Positions 11,170-22,241 of a DNA stretch of 64,000 nt are shown in pieces. The stretch lies in assembly GCA_900155495.1 (NCBI GenBank), contig FTLJ01000434.1, positions 1 through 64,000 on the forward strand. Direction: 5' to 3'. Positions within the stretch are counted from its first letter, which is position 1; every line of letters starts with the position of its first letter. Made by a program: the position numbers and the translations under genes. The notes beneath the pieces were generated by a model, which was not told where the DNA came from, searched no databases, and saw only the letters and a program-made list of their open reading frames with translations. This stretch comes from Porogramme epimiltina. Taxonomy: Eukaryota; Basidiomycota; Agaricomycetes; Polyporales; Polyporaceae.

Positions 11170-11515
11170 TGTGACAGCCTGGACAAGGAAGCGGGGTAAA
11201 GCGGAGAGCGACGACACGTGCACAGAGCTTGGCAGACATTGCTGATTTATATAGCGGACGCACAGTTAACAATCAGAGGGGGGTGGAAGCGGATCTCAGC
11301 AGAGTGCAGCGGGGCTGTTGTCGTCATCGCACAAGTTCAGTCTATCTAGAACCAGCGTTTATCCTAATAATTCTAAGCGCTTATATGGCGCTTGGCACCT
11401 GGCCTTGTCGTCGGACCACAGTCGGACTACTGCCCTTCCGATCGAGCGCAACTAATTCTAGCTACACAGTCAACGTCACTGAGGCACATATGGATTAGAC
11501 GACATAGTATTCCTC
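11170..11515. other. Intergenic region
   Basis: Promoter side of the SDR locus and 3' side of the next gene, with AT-rich patches. No gene seen. Confidence 0.4.
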
Positions 11516-13515
11516 TCATAATTGCGATCCAGAAATGAGAGCCACCTCAGACACAAGCCTCTCAATATCCTTCACGAGCATGCGCCCAGCCTCAGCCTTC
11601 CTGACCTTCCGTTCCATAAGCTTCTGTAATCGTCCTGTGCTTTCCTCTTCATCCTCTGTATAGCCGTCTGCGATGGCGAGTTATTGAGTTATACTGGAAT
11701 GGCACGGCATAGATATCTTACCGACGATAGCGCCGTGCTCATGGCCAGTCCTATCATCTGGGGAGAACAAAGTGCTTGATTCCTGAAGGAAGGCGTCCAT
11801 CTCGTCTGCTGTGTCAAGGAGGCATCAATACGTCTACCTTGACACGACTAAAAACCACGCAAACCTGTCGCGGATATGTGCTCAATATGGTCCAGCGTCT
11901 CAGAAAACGACTATCATGCACTCCCTAACGGTCAGCTAGACGTAAGGAACCCAAATATCGGCATGACACGCACCCTCCCATCGCCGAAAATGATCCTCTG
12001 TCTTGAAGCATCAGACATGCACTCCCTATTGACGATAGAGAGGCGGAGCGTATCTGTGTGCCCCCGCGCAGAGTGGGCCTCCGCTCGGAGACTATCCCTC
12101 AGGACAACCGACGTATCGTTCACGAAATGTGTCGTCTAGGAACATTCATTGATGAATGAATACTAGGTGAGTGTGCGTTCGCCCAATGCGTACCGACTGC
12201 AGAGCGTGTGCACACGCAAGTGTCAAAGCTGCAGAAAGGTCCACCGAACGTTGTAGCTCCTGTTCCTTAGCTTTCTGTGGGATGATATTAGACAGTCGGT
12301 TGGGTTCACATTCTGAATTCCTACAATACGACGAGCAAGAGCGTCCAAATCTTCCGGCTTTTGGTCTTTAGAGTGATATGGTACTCTGTATTCAAGGTTC
12401 CTGTGAGCGCGTGACTGGGCTGATGCTTGTAATGCTTGGCTTCGAAATTATGAGTCTTCGAAAGGATGAAAACATGACTTCCTCACATTGTAGTCTTGAT
12501 CTGCAAGTCTCTCGCATCCGGATCGGTTGAGCGTCGGGTGATAGCTCGAACAAGGCGCTGCTCGGCTTCTTTCAAACGAGTCCCGAGATTATGGTCTTTT
12601 GCCATCGCGCTCAACCGTGACAGATGAATGGTGTGGGCTTGAAGAGACTAATATGCCCTGTAAGATTCAATGATATTTGACCAGTGACTTTGTCTCACAG
12701 CCAGCGTGTCTCGAGTGTGATCTGCTCTGGGCATTCTTGATTTTACTTTCGGTGAAACCACTTCAATCTCATCGCCCTTTAATGAGAATGCACGTTGAAC
12801 GAGCGGTCCTTGAATGTTCAATGGAACGTAGATCATACATTTATGACAGGCACTTGAACATTCTTCTCACTGGTTCCCTAGTCAGCAAATCGCTCGTCGA
12901 TAGTTGGGTGACTTAGATCGCACCGCAGAGCTTCTAATAACTTTGCAATCTCTCCGAGGCGCTCGGATTGGATTTTCGATTTGCGCTCCAAGATGGAGAG
13001 TAAAGATATTGTCAGCTGCCGCTCCCGAAGGGTGTTCTGTAGAAGGGATTCCTCGCGCTCTGCGATGGTTATAGAATTAATTCGTGATACAGACTGGGAT
13101 ATTTGTTCGGTAAGCGACCCACCTAGTTCACGCAGAGTATCAAGCTGCTTGTCCCGCGTTTTTTGAACGTCACCCATGGCAATGCGAGCATTTTTTAGTC
13201 GAGACTCGGCACGACGTGCGGCAGTATGCAGAGGATCTGGGTCTTGATTGGACGGTGGCCTTATGTGGTTGTGAGATTCTCGAGTCCTACGTTAGACCAT
13301 AAGTTAGCAAGGAAATATCCTGCTGCTTGTTTTGGCTACCTTTGGATAACTCCCCGGGCGGCTGTTGCATCTCCTCTTCCTACTAGGCTGTTCCCGACGA
13401 AGTCAATAATCTCTGCTAATTTTCCTTTATATATCCTGGAGAACTCTTCATCCGAGGTACCGTGGGCGTAGACACCACGCAGAGAATGTATGGCGTCACG
13501 AGATGAAGAAGTCAT
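11516..13515 (-). CDS. Ten-exon coiled-coil protein with an in-frame amber codon
   Basis: Exons: 13340-13515, 12871-13286, 12699-12808, 12487-12647, 12325-12400, 12194-12274, 11974-12135, 11865-11910, 11722-11808, 11516-11667. All nine introns (50-86 bp) are GT-AG, and every phase matches, giving about 488 codons. The product is hydrophilic, helical and coiled-coil-like throughout (blocks LTISLLSILERKSKIQSERL, DADARDLQIK-type and GRLQKLMERKVRKAEAGRML), ending ISGSQL. No domain was recognised; a microtubule or spindle-type coiled-coil subunit is one possibility but is guesswork. The oddity is a TAG at 12878-12880 (codon ~195), 7 nt before the exon-2 donor, with coding sequence continuing normally on both sides. 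This may be a recent nonsense allele, a sequence error, or readthrough. Confidence 0.62.
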
Positions 13516-13908
13516 AGCTTCGTTCACAGGCGCCACTGTCTACTTCCCTAGGTGGTGGTGGTGTGGAGTCAAAGCGAAGTCGAACTTGATCATGCAAGCG
13601 CTCACACCATATGATAAAACGGGATAAGCGCCAAACACGGCGTCTAAATAGTAGGGTTCTCGCGTCTTGCGGGAGATAGGCTTCACTACTCGGGGCACAC
13701 GGAGAATCGCCTCAATTTACATAATGATGCGCTAAAAAGTATGCCCATTAATGTAGGAGCTGAAAAGATGGTATATTACTCCACTGCGGAAGTCTGTGGC
13801 GACAAGAGATGGCGGGGTGGAAACCCTACTTATGGTAACTACTAGCAGTGACTACAGACGACACACGCGTCAAGACAGGAAGGTTCGGAGGTATGGGTAT
13901 ACAAGAAG
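13516..13908. other. Intergenic region
   Basis: About 390 bp between the coiled-coil gene's start and the next gene's stop. No feature seen. Confidence 0.4.
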
Positions 13909-15348
13909 CTAAAAGTAGCCATAACTTCGGGGAAGAGGGTTGTCCATGGATTGGACCACCTCCTGACGGTCGTCCCTCACAACATCGAGCGTTCCCGACC
14001 CTCCGCTCTCCTCCTTCCTGCCAGTAAGCCTAGCCAACTCTCGCCACGCCAACGTAGCGTGGATCACCGATTCGACCCGTGGTTTGTTCATAGATACCCT
14101 GGTAGCGGCTGCGGTCGCGATTCTGTCGCTCGCTTGTTGTGGCATAGCACTGGCGCACATTGTCGCGCCCGCCTCCGAGGAGGCGGTGTTTCTGGCGGAT
14201 GGCGAAGAGAACGGGTCGCGGGCGAACTCCGAGTCTCCTCCGCCTCGGAAGAAAGAGCTCGCATCCAAAATGGATTGCACGACCTTCCGCGCTCGAGACG
14301 GCGCTCCAGGCTTTACCAGGCGCCGGGGCCGGGGCCGGGTGTCACGGGGAGTCTTGATGCGGCGTCGTAGGAGATAGATGGACAACACTGCTGCGAATGA
14401 TACAACCGCGGCCGAAGCGGTGACAATGCCCGCTAGCTGTCCCGTGGAGAGATGATGGGTTGGTGGTGCCCGCAGCGCTGACTCTAGCTCAGAATGGGAG
14501 GTACTTGTCGTGGAGGTGATTGCTGCACGTGAAGAGGTCAACGTTGTATGTGTAGGCATTTTTATTCTTGGCGAAGTTGTAGTGGTATCGGGATGTGTTG
14601 TATTGGAAGAGAGAGAAGATGCCGTAGTTTGAGGCGTGGACACAGACGGTCCGGGAATGACGGGAGTTGGCGATGAGGCCGCGGACGTGTGAGATGTTGT
14701 GGACGTGTGAGATGCCATGGACGATTGAGACGTCGTGGACGTCTGAGATGTTGCCGACGAAGTGGGGAAGGTGGCGGATTCCCGTATGTTCGAACTTGTA
14801 GCCGGATTAGTTTCCGTCGCATCGTCCTCCATGGTGTACACGATATAGTCGAAAAGAGTGAGGGTTTGGACGCTCTGGTCGGTACGAATGGTGAAAGTGT
14901 GCCGTCCGTATGCCATGGTTGTGTTGGAGTAGACCAGGAGGTCGTACAGGACTGTGTCTGTCGCGTCCGCGAAGTGGTTGTATGTGCCGACAGGTGAGTC
15001 ATCGAGGACGAACTGGAGGCTGGAGTACAGATCCATATTCACGATGCTATTGGGGACGATATTGAACACGTATATCGCCTTTCCCGTGAAGGATACCGTG
15101 ATCTCCCAGGGGCCGCTCTCAGCGGGTGCGATTGCCTCGTGCCACGTTCCGCGGTGAACCTTGGAAGACTGTAACCGGGACGGGTTTATATTGCAAGATG
15201 TGCAATTATCTCCTCGTGTCCATCCTCCGGAGGGTGAGTACTTTGGCAAAATGCCCGTTGAGCTGTCTCCGTAGACGTCATCGATGGTGTTGTTGACGAG
15301 GATGGCCAGGGCGGGAGTACACCATGATAGGAGTTGGAGCGCGAGCAT
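13909..15348 (-). CDS. Single-pass membrane protein with secreted ectodomain (paralogue 1)
   Basis: Single exon, 479 aa, ATG at 15348. Residues 1-16 form a signal peptide (LALQLLSWCTPALA). Residues ~20-180 are an ectodomain with a paired-Cys motif CTSC, a predicted beta-rich fold and motifs DDVYGD, FTGKAIYVFNIVPN and LFDYIVYTMED. A Ser/Thr-rich, probably O-glycosylated stalk (~180-300) follows. Then comes one transmembrane helix (GIVTASAAVVSFAAVLSIYLL) and a basic-to-acidic cytoplasmic tail of about 145 residues. This architecture is common in Agaricomycetes as uncharacterised surface proteins; ligand binding by the ectodomain is inference. The paralogue lies directly upstream at 15885-17447. 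Confidence 0.75.
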   Translation of the reverse strand: MLALQLLSWCTPALAILVNNTIDDVYGDSSTGILPKYSPSGGWTRGDNCTSCNINPSRLQSSKVHRGTWHEAIAPAESGPWEITVSFTGKAIYVFNIVPNSIVNMDLYSSLQFVLDDSPVGTYNHFADATDTVLYDLLVYSNTTMAYGRHTFTIRTDQSVQTLTLFDYIVYTMEDDATETNPATSSNIRESATFPTSSATSQTSTTSQSSMASHTSTTSHTSAASSPTPVIPGPSVSTPQTTASSLSSNTTHPDTTTTSPRIKMPTHTTLTSSRAAITSTTSTSHSELESALRAPPTHHLSTGQLAGIVTASAAVVSFAAVLSIYLLRRRIKTPRDTRPRPRRLVKPGAPSRARKVVQSILDASSFFRGGGDSEFARDPFSSPSARNTASSEAGATMCASAMPQQASDRIATAAATRVSMNKPRVESVIHATLAWRELARLTGRKEESGGSGTLDVVRDDRQEVVQSMDNPLPRSYGYF

Positions 15349-15884
15349 GACCCCGTGATAGTGAGGGGAACGGGGTAGGGCTCGTCTATGGACGTGGCAT
15401 AGATAAGCCAGGTCCCTGAGGTCTAACCGTTGACTGGGTTTGTGATGATCTGCAGCATCGATGCAAGAACGGTCTTCGTCACAGTCATATGGGCCAACGT
15501 CAACAAAAATAAGGAGGCGGCGGGAACCGACCTGATCCTCTTTGCGCGGCGCGGACTCGCGACAGGTACTTGTGTTACGCGTTGTAGAAACTTCCGCGGG
15601 AGGGACTCAGTTTCCAGCGCCATAGCGTTGCGCACCCCGAGTCGCACGGCCGTTGAGACGCCAGTTCAGCTGAGGTGACGACGTTGAACGACCTAACTGT
15701 CGTCATTTCCACATAGGGAGAGAGCTTGTGATTGACGTGACCAGAAGCCAACATCCACGTGCATATTCGAACAGCCCCCAAAAACCACCTACTTCGAACC
15801 AAGATGAACAGTCGGAACAAAAGGCTCGCGTTACAGATAAAAGACGCACACGCACCCCATATCCGTACAACATCACACGCACCC
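15349..15884. other. Intergenic region
   Basis: About 535 bp separating the two paralogous membrane-protein genes. No supported gene; open frames here lie antisense to, or out of frame with, the neighbours. Confidence 0.4.
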
Positions 15885-17447
15885 CTATACCCCCGTTTTC
15901 CCGTCCTGCTCCGCGCGCCCGTCATCGCCCTTGCCCGTCTGAGGCGCGCGCTGTGCCTCTGTGGCCCATCCAACAAGATGCAGGCGCGTAGACCGGCCAG
16001 CCTCCACCGCGGTCCTCCGCGGGCGCTGTGGGCCCTCGTAGGGTGGCGGGAGCTGCGGGCGCGCAAGTTCCTGTTGCTCTTCGCGAATCTTGGCGAGCTC
16101 CTCCCGGATCGCGTCGATGTGATGGCGGACGGGGAAAGGGGTCTCTCCGGATGGTGGGCGTGCTCGACGATGTTTTGTCGCCCGCCTGCGTGGTGGGGAT
16201 GTGGACAGATGTGGACTGGCCGCGGCCTCGGCAGGTGTAGAAGGTCGGCGTGATGCAGAGGTAGATGGTCTCCGGGATGTGGAAGCGGAGGGTCTGCGCG
16301 ATGCGGAGGCAGTGTGCCCTGGAGAGGAACTTGAGGACGGTCTGGGAAAGGTGGAAACAGGTAAGGCGGCGTTCTTCTGGGACGGTGGTGACGGAGAAGG
16401 CAGTGACGGGCCCCCGCCACGAGGCAGGGGAATCACGTCGGGATCGATGGCGCCGGGGAGAGGGAGTTGGGGCAGGGACCAACGGTCACGGTGTGTGTTC
16501 CTGCCATTCGCTGACGGCAGGGAGAGATAGGAAGTGGGCGCAGGAAGAGGAAGGCTGCGGCGTGCGGGACTGTGGCGGGTCAACTGTGTTGGCCGTGGCA
16601 TGGATGCTTCTTGAAATCTTGGATGCTTGACAGGCATGCCACTGTTCGCAGTTGATGCGGAGGAGTTGGCGGTGTCCGCACAGTTCGTCCTCCGTACTTT
16701 GCGAGCACGTCCGTGTAGAAGAGAGCGGAGTGCGAAGGCAATGAGGATGAAAACTCCAAGACCACCCGCAGCCCAGCCCAAGGCTGCGGTGAGTGGAAGC
16801 TTGCTTCTCTCCAGTTGTGTGGGCTGATCAGTTGAAGAGAGAGGTACTGCGGTGGTAGAGATAGGAAGAGGTAAGGCGGGACTAGAGTCTTCAACGTCGA
16901 AATCCACTGTTGTATTGTCTTCGGTCGTGTAGACGGCGAAGTCGAAAAGGATGGGGGAGAGGGTTTCCGATTGCACGGAAACCTTGAAGGTGTGTTCCTC
17001 GTTGAGGAGACCGGCGGTAGAAAATACTAAAGCTCGGTATGTGATGTCCATGGTGTTCGCTGGGATGTGATTGAAATGTCCAACAGGGTCTCCGTCTAGG
17101 AAGAAACTGAGACTCGATGCGGTCGGGATGCCTTCGCCGAAAGTATTGAGTAGGATGTGGTAGACGTACAGTGCGGAACCATTGAAAGCGAAGCTATATC
17201 CGCACCCGCTGCATGCGCCGTCGTGCCAGGTGTCGCTGAAGATTTCATCGGCAGCTATTCTGTTGTGGTTGAAATAGCACTCGGTGCAAGTTCGACGAGA
17301 TATCCACCGGTCCGGAGGAGTATACGACGGCAATTTCCCGGTAAGAGCATCTCCTAATGTATCGTCAATTGTGACATTCAGCAGCAAAGCTGGAACGGAT
17401 GCTGCCAAAATGAGGGGGGAGAGAATCAAGGCTCTAGAAGGGCGCAT
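15885..17447 (-). CDS. Single-pass membrane protein with secreted ectodomain (paralogue 2)
   Basis: Single exon, 520 aa, ATG at 17447. Signal peptide (residues ~1-21), ectodomain with CTEC and an extra CSGCGY, and blocks shared with paralogue 1: NVTIDDTLGDALTGKLP, FNGSALYVYHIL and LFDFAVYTTED. A short Ser/Thr stalk and a transmembrane helix (AAGGLGVFILIAFALRSLL, ~222-242) follow. The cytoplasmic tail of about 275 residues is Pro/Ser-rich with four RRPS repeats. Near the end is a short coiled coil (IREELAKIREEQQELA) followed by PPPY, a consensus WW-domain ligand. Known biology of PPxY tails (recruitment of HECT-type ubiquitin ligases and endocytosis) makes that a plausible regulation. The last about 40 residues after PPPY look random and may reflect an unrecognised 3' intron. 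Confidence 0.75.
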   Translation of the reverse strand: MRPSRALILSPLILAASVPALLLNVTIDDTLGDALTGKLPSYTPPDRWISRRTCTECYFNHNRIAADEIFSDTWHDGACSGCGYSFAFNGSALYVYHILLNTFGEGIPTASSLSFFLDGDPVGHFNHIPANTMDITYRALVFSTAGLLNEEHTFKVSVQSETLSPILFDFAVYTTEDNTTVDFDVEDSSPALPLPISTTAVPLSSTDQPTQLERSKLPLTAALGWAAGGLGVFILIAFALRSLLHGRARKVRRTNCADTANSSASTANSGMPVKHPRFQEASMPRPTQLTRHSPARRSLPLPAPTSYLSLPSANGRNTHRDRWSLPQLPLPGAIDPDVIPLPRGGGPSLPSPSPPSQKNAALPVSTFPRPSSSSSPGHTASASRRPSASTSRRPSTSASRRPSTPAEAAASPHLSTSPPRRRATKHRRARPPSGETPFPVRHHIDAIREELAKIREEQQELARPQLPPPYEGPQRPRRTAVEAGRSTRLHLVGWATEAQRAPQTGKGDDGRAEQDGKTGV

Positions 17448-17785
17448 AGAGAGGAAGACTTGTGCTCGCGGTCCTGTAGACGAGGGGAATCTAACTTCAG
17501 ACCCGTCGAGGCACCAGAACTATAAGTAAAAGCTGCCGACCTCCACATTTTGCAACTTCATTTTAGTCTAACAGCTTCAGATGTGATGCAGCCGCATTGA
17601 CATTAAACCCGCACAGATGCGTCCGGCAATGGAAGATCATATCACGATGCACAGGACTGCCCCCTGCACGGAGTCAATCACAAGATCGTGTTCATCGCTG
17701 GTGATTATGGAGAGTTAAGGTTTGTAACTTGATCCTGAGAAGTATACGTGACCAAGCCCGCTCGACGCCAATGAACACGGTTCGT

Positions 17786-18944
17786 TTATCGAGATGTCCT
17801 GGAAGAGATGCATGGGTCGACTGACGCAAAGCGAGGATAGCCGATAAGACTCACACGTTCGTGCGTGTGGCCGAAAATACCCTGACCATTCACTTCCCCA
17901 GACCCTTCTACATCCTCACCTGTCGACCACCAATCTAGTCCGCCGCCGCCACTGTCTGACCAATCTCGGAGAATCCGCTCGTCCCAGTATTCGTTTGAAT
18001 ATCGTCGTTCTTGCATGACCTCGAGTCCAACATCTTGGTGCGCTCGCACCTTCCATAGTTTCCAGATGAACAAATTGTGGCCGACGTCGCCACCAGGGAC
18101 ACTTGTAATGAGACCACGGGGCTGGATCCGCACTCTACGCATCAATCGACGAATAGCAGGTAGCGCTGTAGGAGTCGTAAGGCTCTGCAGACACAAGAAC
18201 TATGAACGACTTACTTGAACAGCCTAAAATACACCGTAGTTGACAAGGTAGCCGCGCAGCGGACGGGCACACGTCGGAGAGACGAAGCCGAATCATCGCA
18301 GGTGAATTGAATACCCACGGTACCATGGACACGTTCCGGCATACGACATGTAGATCGCGGAGGCGAGGAAAACATGGTGACGGGAGTCCGGTGTTGACGG
18401 TGTCGGTAGGGAAATTGGGAGGAGGGCCGCATATAGTGAGCTTTTGAAGCAAGGGAAAAGTTGGGGGTAGTTGGATGGGACCGAACTCCCACGAATGCAC
18501 AATTGATAGGCTGATGAGGTCGTCCGCAACTGCTTGAAGTAAAAGCGGTATGCGTTTTACTAGTCTTGCATCCAACGTCTCCTGTAGTAACGGCCAGAGG
18601 TTCCACGGCGGACCCGTCGCAACCGCTAGAGCCGGGTAGCATGGAAGGATCTCAGGGCGCAGTGCCGACCCCTCCCTAATGCGAGCAACCTCTTCGCCAT
18701 CTGCCCATGTCGAAATGAACAAATGACGAACCGGGATAGGACCTAGCAGACGCGCCTTCTCCAAGCAAGGAAGGAAGCCATATATTTGGCGGACACCGGT
18801 GAGTGATACGGAGTGGAAGCGGATGGCACGGACGGCATCGTGGAAGGCTCTTGAGACGAGACTGAGGGAGCGTCCGGAGTAGCGACCGTCGGTGCACGTA
18901 TAGGCGAATATTTGCAGGAGGATCTCCACCGGGAGGTCTTGCAT
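17786..18944 (-). CDS. F-box protein
   Basis: Start ATG at 18944 with the F-box immediately N-terminal (MQDLPVEILLQIF…, then SLSLVSRAFHDAVRAIRF). Exon 1 is 18235-18944 and exon 2 is 17786-18182, separated by a 52-bp intron (18183-18234, phase 2), giving about 368 aa. Without the intron, frame 1 stops at 18135. A further good donor/acceptor pair (17799-17854, GTGAGT...TTCCAG) would change the last residues and move the stop to 17715; which form is real is undecided. The product is 25-30% shorter than the 0-8 kb F-box copies and not obviously the same subfamily. By family, an SCF substrate adaptor; target unknown. Confidence 0.65.
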
Positions 18945-19535
18945 GGGGGGAGCTGGGATGGCAGGGGCGACGAGCTGGGTGTTAAAAAGAAAGTATGCTT
19001 GCAGGCGAATTCGTCGGGATCATAGTGGGAAGGGTGTGTAAGCCCATATCAGAGGCCGAGCGAGGGCAGGCGGCAGGTCATGGGCCTTACGAAATGATCT
19101 TCTGTTAACACATATGGCCACAAAGTTCCTCGGACGGATGGTGTTTGTGGGATTTCTGGGACATCGAAAGGACCACTTGCCCCGAGAGAGCCTTGCAGGG
19201 CGCGCTCCCTGCTCCGGACCTGTTCCGAAAGGTCTTCAAGGATGCAAAATCGCTAGTGATGAGCGAGAATTGAGTGGAGCGCAGGGCAAGGCCAGGTAGA
19301 GGCGGTGTTCGGGCATGGCGAGGATGGCCGAGGGCGTCCGCCGTCTTCTCTGAGAGCAGCGGCGATGAGAGAATGAGACTCGACACGGCTTGCTGTTGGT
19401 CAGGCGCCCAGGAGCCTACGGCGATCACGTGATGCGTACCTTACTGCCGAGCGTCTACGGGTCCCCGGTCTGCACGGCCTCGCCTCTTTCTCGTTTTCAG
19501 CCACCCTCCTCCTAGACCGCCACCTCTCCATAAAA
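18945..19535. other. Divergent promoter region, F-box gene / DUF2009 gene
   Basis: About 590 bp between divergently transcribed genes. A frame on the minus strand (19105-19428) stays open for 107 codons with protein-like composition but no start, splice or family support; see findings. A palindromic E-box lies near the DUF2009 side. Confidence 0.45.
19425..19432. promoter_or_regulatory. TCACGTGA palindrome (bHLH E-box)
   Basis: A perfect 10-bp palindrome ATCACGTGAT is centred about 107 bp before the DUF2009 start codon. CACGTG flanked by T/A is the Cbf1/Pho4-type bHLH site in fungi. Function here is inferred from motif and position only. Confidence 0.4.
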
Positions 19536-21986
19536 ATGTCCAAGGACAGCACCGACAATAGCGAAGAGCCAGCAGGCCCGTCGAAAACAGCATTCTCCCT
19601 AGAAAATATCCTGGGTGCAGACCACGAGAACGTTGAGCACCCGACCGTTCCCTCAGACTCGCTACACGCGTCTGCAGAGGGCTGGGACGAGGAGACTGGG
19701 CAGGAGCACACCGCGCAAGGGTTTTGTGTGGAGTGCGAAGGTACGCCGTGCAGCACAACACAACGTGTCCGTCCCATGAATACGAGATGTGTTGTCAGAC
19801 CAGCCTGCCCAGGTCTTTTGCGAGACGTGTTCAGACAACTTCTGTGAGGTCTGCTTTGCGGCGCAACATAGAAAAGGGTCAAGGAAGCGGCATGCGGTCA
19901 AACCGCTGTCCGGACCCCAAGAGAAGAAGGCAAGATTAGAGGGAGTTGCAGGGCCGCAGCCGAACGGTGATACAACGAATGGAGATGATGTACGTCAGCG
20001 CCTTCTTCCACCCCGAGCTACGTAGATTGAACCGCGTGGTAAAGATGCACATAGACGGGGATGAGGCAGAAGACTCTGACGAGGAGCTAGAACGTGCCGC
20101 CACTGAGGCGGCCACCTCAAAAATGGAGATCAGCCTCTCTGCCCAGCCCACACCCGGTTCCGCCGTCGGCGAGTGGTTCGTAGAACGTGCGAAGTACATC
20201 CCCGTCCGCCTTACACTAGAGGAACGCAAATTCCTACGGTTGCTAGAGGCTGCGCTCAATGTCTCGGAATACACGGACAAAATCGATACCATCGGCTTCG
20301 GTCTGTCGAAGGCGAAGCGAATTGTTCAGCAGATCAGAGAGCTCTGTGCCATCCTCTCGGGGCTCGTCCTCTCCGCCGACTACAAGCAGGGCCAGGAACT
20401 ATTCCAGGATCGCGATTTCCAGTCAAATGAGAAATTCTATCAGGACATCTTTGAGCTCGGTCGGCGGCACAAGATTATGAACCCCGACAAGATGCGTTCG
20501 ACGTACGGGAAGTTGATTTACATCCTTCAAGTGAGCTAAAACTAGATTGTCATGACGACCGCCTTGGCTAAGACCACTCCACAGGATAGTCAGTCTACGG
20601 AGGTCAAGGACCTGTTGAGCTTTTCGTGCGTTGCGCCCATCAAGAGCGTATACGTTGTCCTCGAGAAGCACGACGCCGTCGACCTTCTCCGTGACGATCT
20701 CATCTCGATTGCGACCAAGGAGATTTACTCCGAAGGCCGTTCTCGCCGTGACATCCAGAAGGACATCAAGAGCAAAGAGCGTGCGATTGAGACGCTCTCC
20801 ACCAAGTACGCGCGCCCTGGCCTCAGCCAAGAGAAAGTCAGGCAGTGCATATACAGCATCGGGGATAACCACGCGTTCCTCCGCACGAATCGCGATCCAT
20901 GCGAGCGGATGATTGACTACCTTAAGCAATACTTCCACCCAACGCAGCCCAAGGACAACAAGTGCTCCCTCGCGATCAAGATGGGCAAGGGTGGCGCACG
21001 CCTCACTCACGATCACCAGAAGCAGTATGCATACGTCCTCCAGAGCCTCACGCTCTGGCGTGAGATCCTTCATGGTGAATCCTGTCCCCCGTTCCGCAGC
21101 GCCCATCACACGCAGCAGCTGACCAGGTTCATCTTCCTCAACAGACATGTTCCACCTTTGGACGCTTGCGGAGCAGGACCTCCTGAGCGAGAACGTGCCT
21201 TACCGCCTGCGCGACACCGGCCAGGGCCTGAACCGCGTCCAGGCCGCGCCGAAGACGTCGCGTATGATGCACGCCATCCTCAACCGCGCGCAACGCAGCA
21301 TCGGCTCCTGGGTCGGCTCCTCCGTAATCCACATGGGCGATCACAACGTCCCCAATGCGCTCATGTTCATCGGTGCGTCTTTTCCCAGCCCCGCCCCCAT
21401 CCTTCAGCCCCTCCGGTCTCTTTCAGCCCCCGGCTCCGCCCCCGCGCCGCCGCCGCCGCCGCCGACGCACATGCTATCATGTTCGCTTGAGCACCAGCGC
21501 CGACGCTGACCCCCCGCACAACAGACAAGTACTCGCAGGTGTACCGCATCCTGCTCCCCATCTGCAACACGCTGGCCCAGATCCCGCGCCTCGCCGAGAA
21601 TCCCGCGCTCCGTTCGTACATCGACGACGGCTGGGGCTCCGCCGACGGCCTCAGCCGCGAGATCCTCGCAGACTTCTTCCGGCACGGCTTTGACGGCTCC
21701 GGCGCGGGCAACTACTTCGACGCGGGTAAGTGCGCGGTTTGCCTCCTCCCGGAGCGGCGGTCGTGCCTCCGCCGCCGCCGCCGCCGAAGCGTGGCCCTTC
21801 TGACGAGCATGTTGTAGGATCGTGCATTGACGGTCGCCTGACGAGCGCGTGGAACTGGTGTTCGACCCTTGAGAAGAAGCGCTTCTTCCCAATCTTCCTT
21901 CTAACCGGTGGGTGTAATAGTCCTCAACACCGCGTCCACCTTCTGACCGGCCATTAGGATTTGTTGGTTTCGACGGAGACTGGTAG
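19536..21986 (+). CDS. DUF2009-family protein with N-terminal Cys-rich (B-box-like) segment
   Basis: Exons: 19536-19740, 19799 to ~19987, ~20016-20530, 20585-21074, 21145-21372, 21525-21725, 21818-21907, 21958-21986. An N-terminal zinc-binding segment (FCVEC…FCETC…FCEVCFAAQHRKG) precedes the long conserved eukaryotic block I associate with DUF2009 (Pfam PF09418): ERKFLRLLEAALNVSEYTDK, HKIMNPDKMRSTYGKLIY, GDNHAFLRTNRDPCERMIDY, GDHNVPNALMFI and a C-terminal FVGFDGDW. Its molecular function is unknown. The join between exons 2 and 3 is unresolved: the frames differ, and the only GT/AG pair that bridges them in phase leaves a 28-nt intron (19988-20015). Introns at 21373-21524 and 21726-21817 contain GCC-repeat low complexity. 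Confidence 0.72.
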
Positions 21987-22241
21987 ACAGCTACATCGTA
22001 GAGAGTAATAGACGCATCTCGTGGTCCACGCCATCCGCTGTTCAGCGCACATCATAGACTGCTCTCGTACCGCTTTGCTACATTGTCACAGGATACAACA
22101 TGTCTATTACAGTCTAGCACGTGTAGATTTCCCCCGCCCGCCGCCCTCCACGCAGTGCCAGCGTGATTTTACTGCCCCTTAGCTCAGCCCCCGCCACTCG
22201 TCAAAGTCGCCAAGAACGGCCACTCTCCCGCCCGCCCCAAC

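Noticed and set aside
20423..21148. 241-codon minus-strand frame over the DUF2009 gene
   Set aside because: Antisense shadow; the plus strand carries a clear conserved protein and splice sites.
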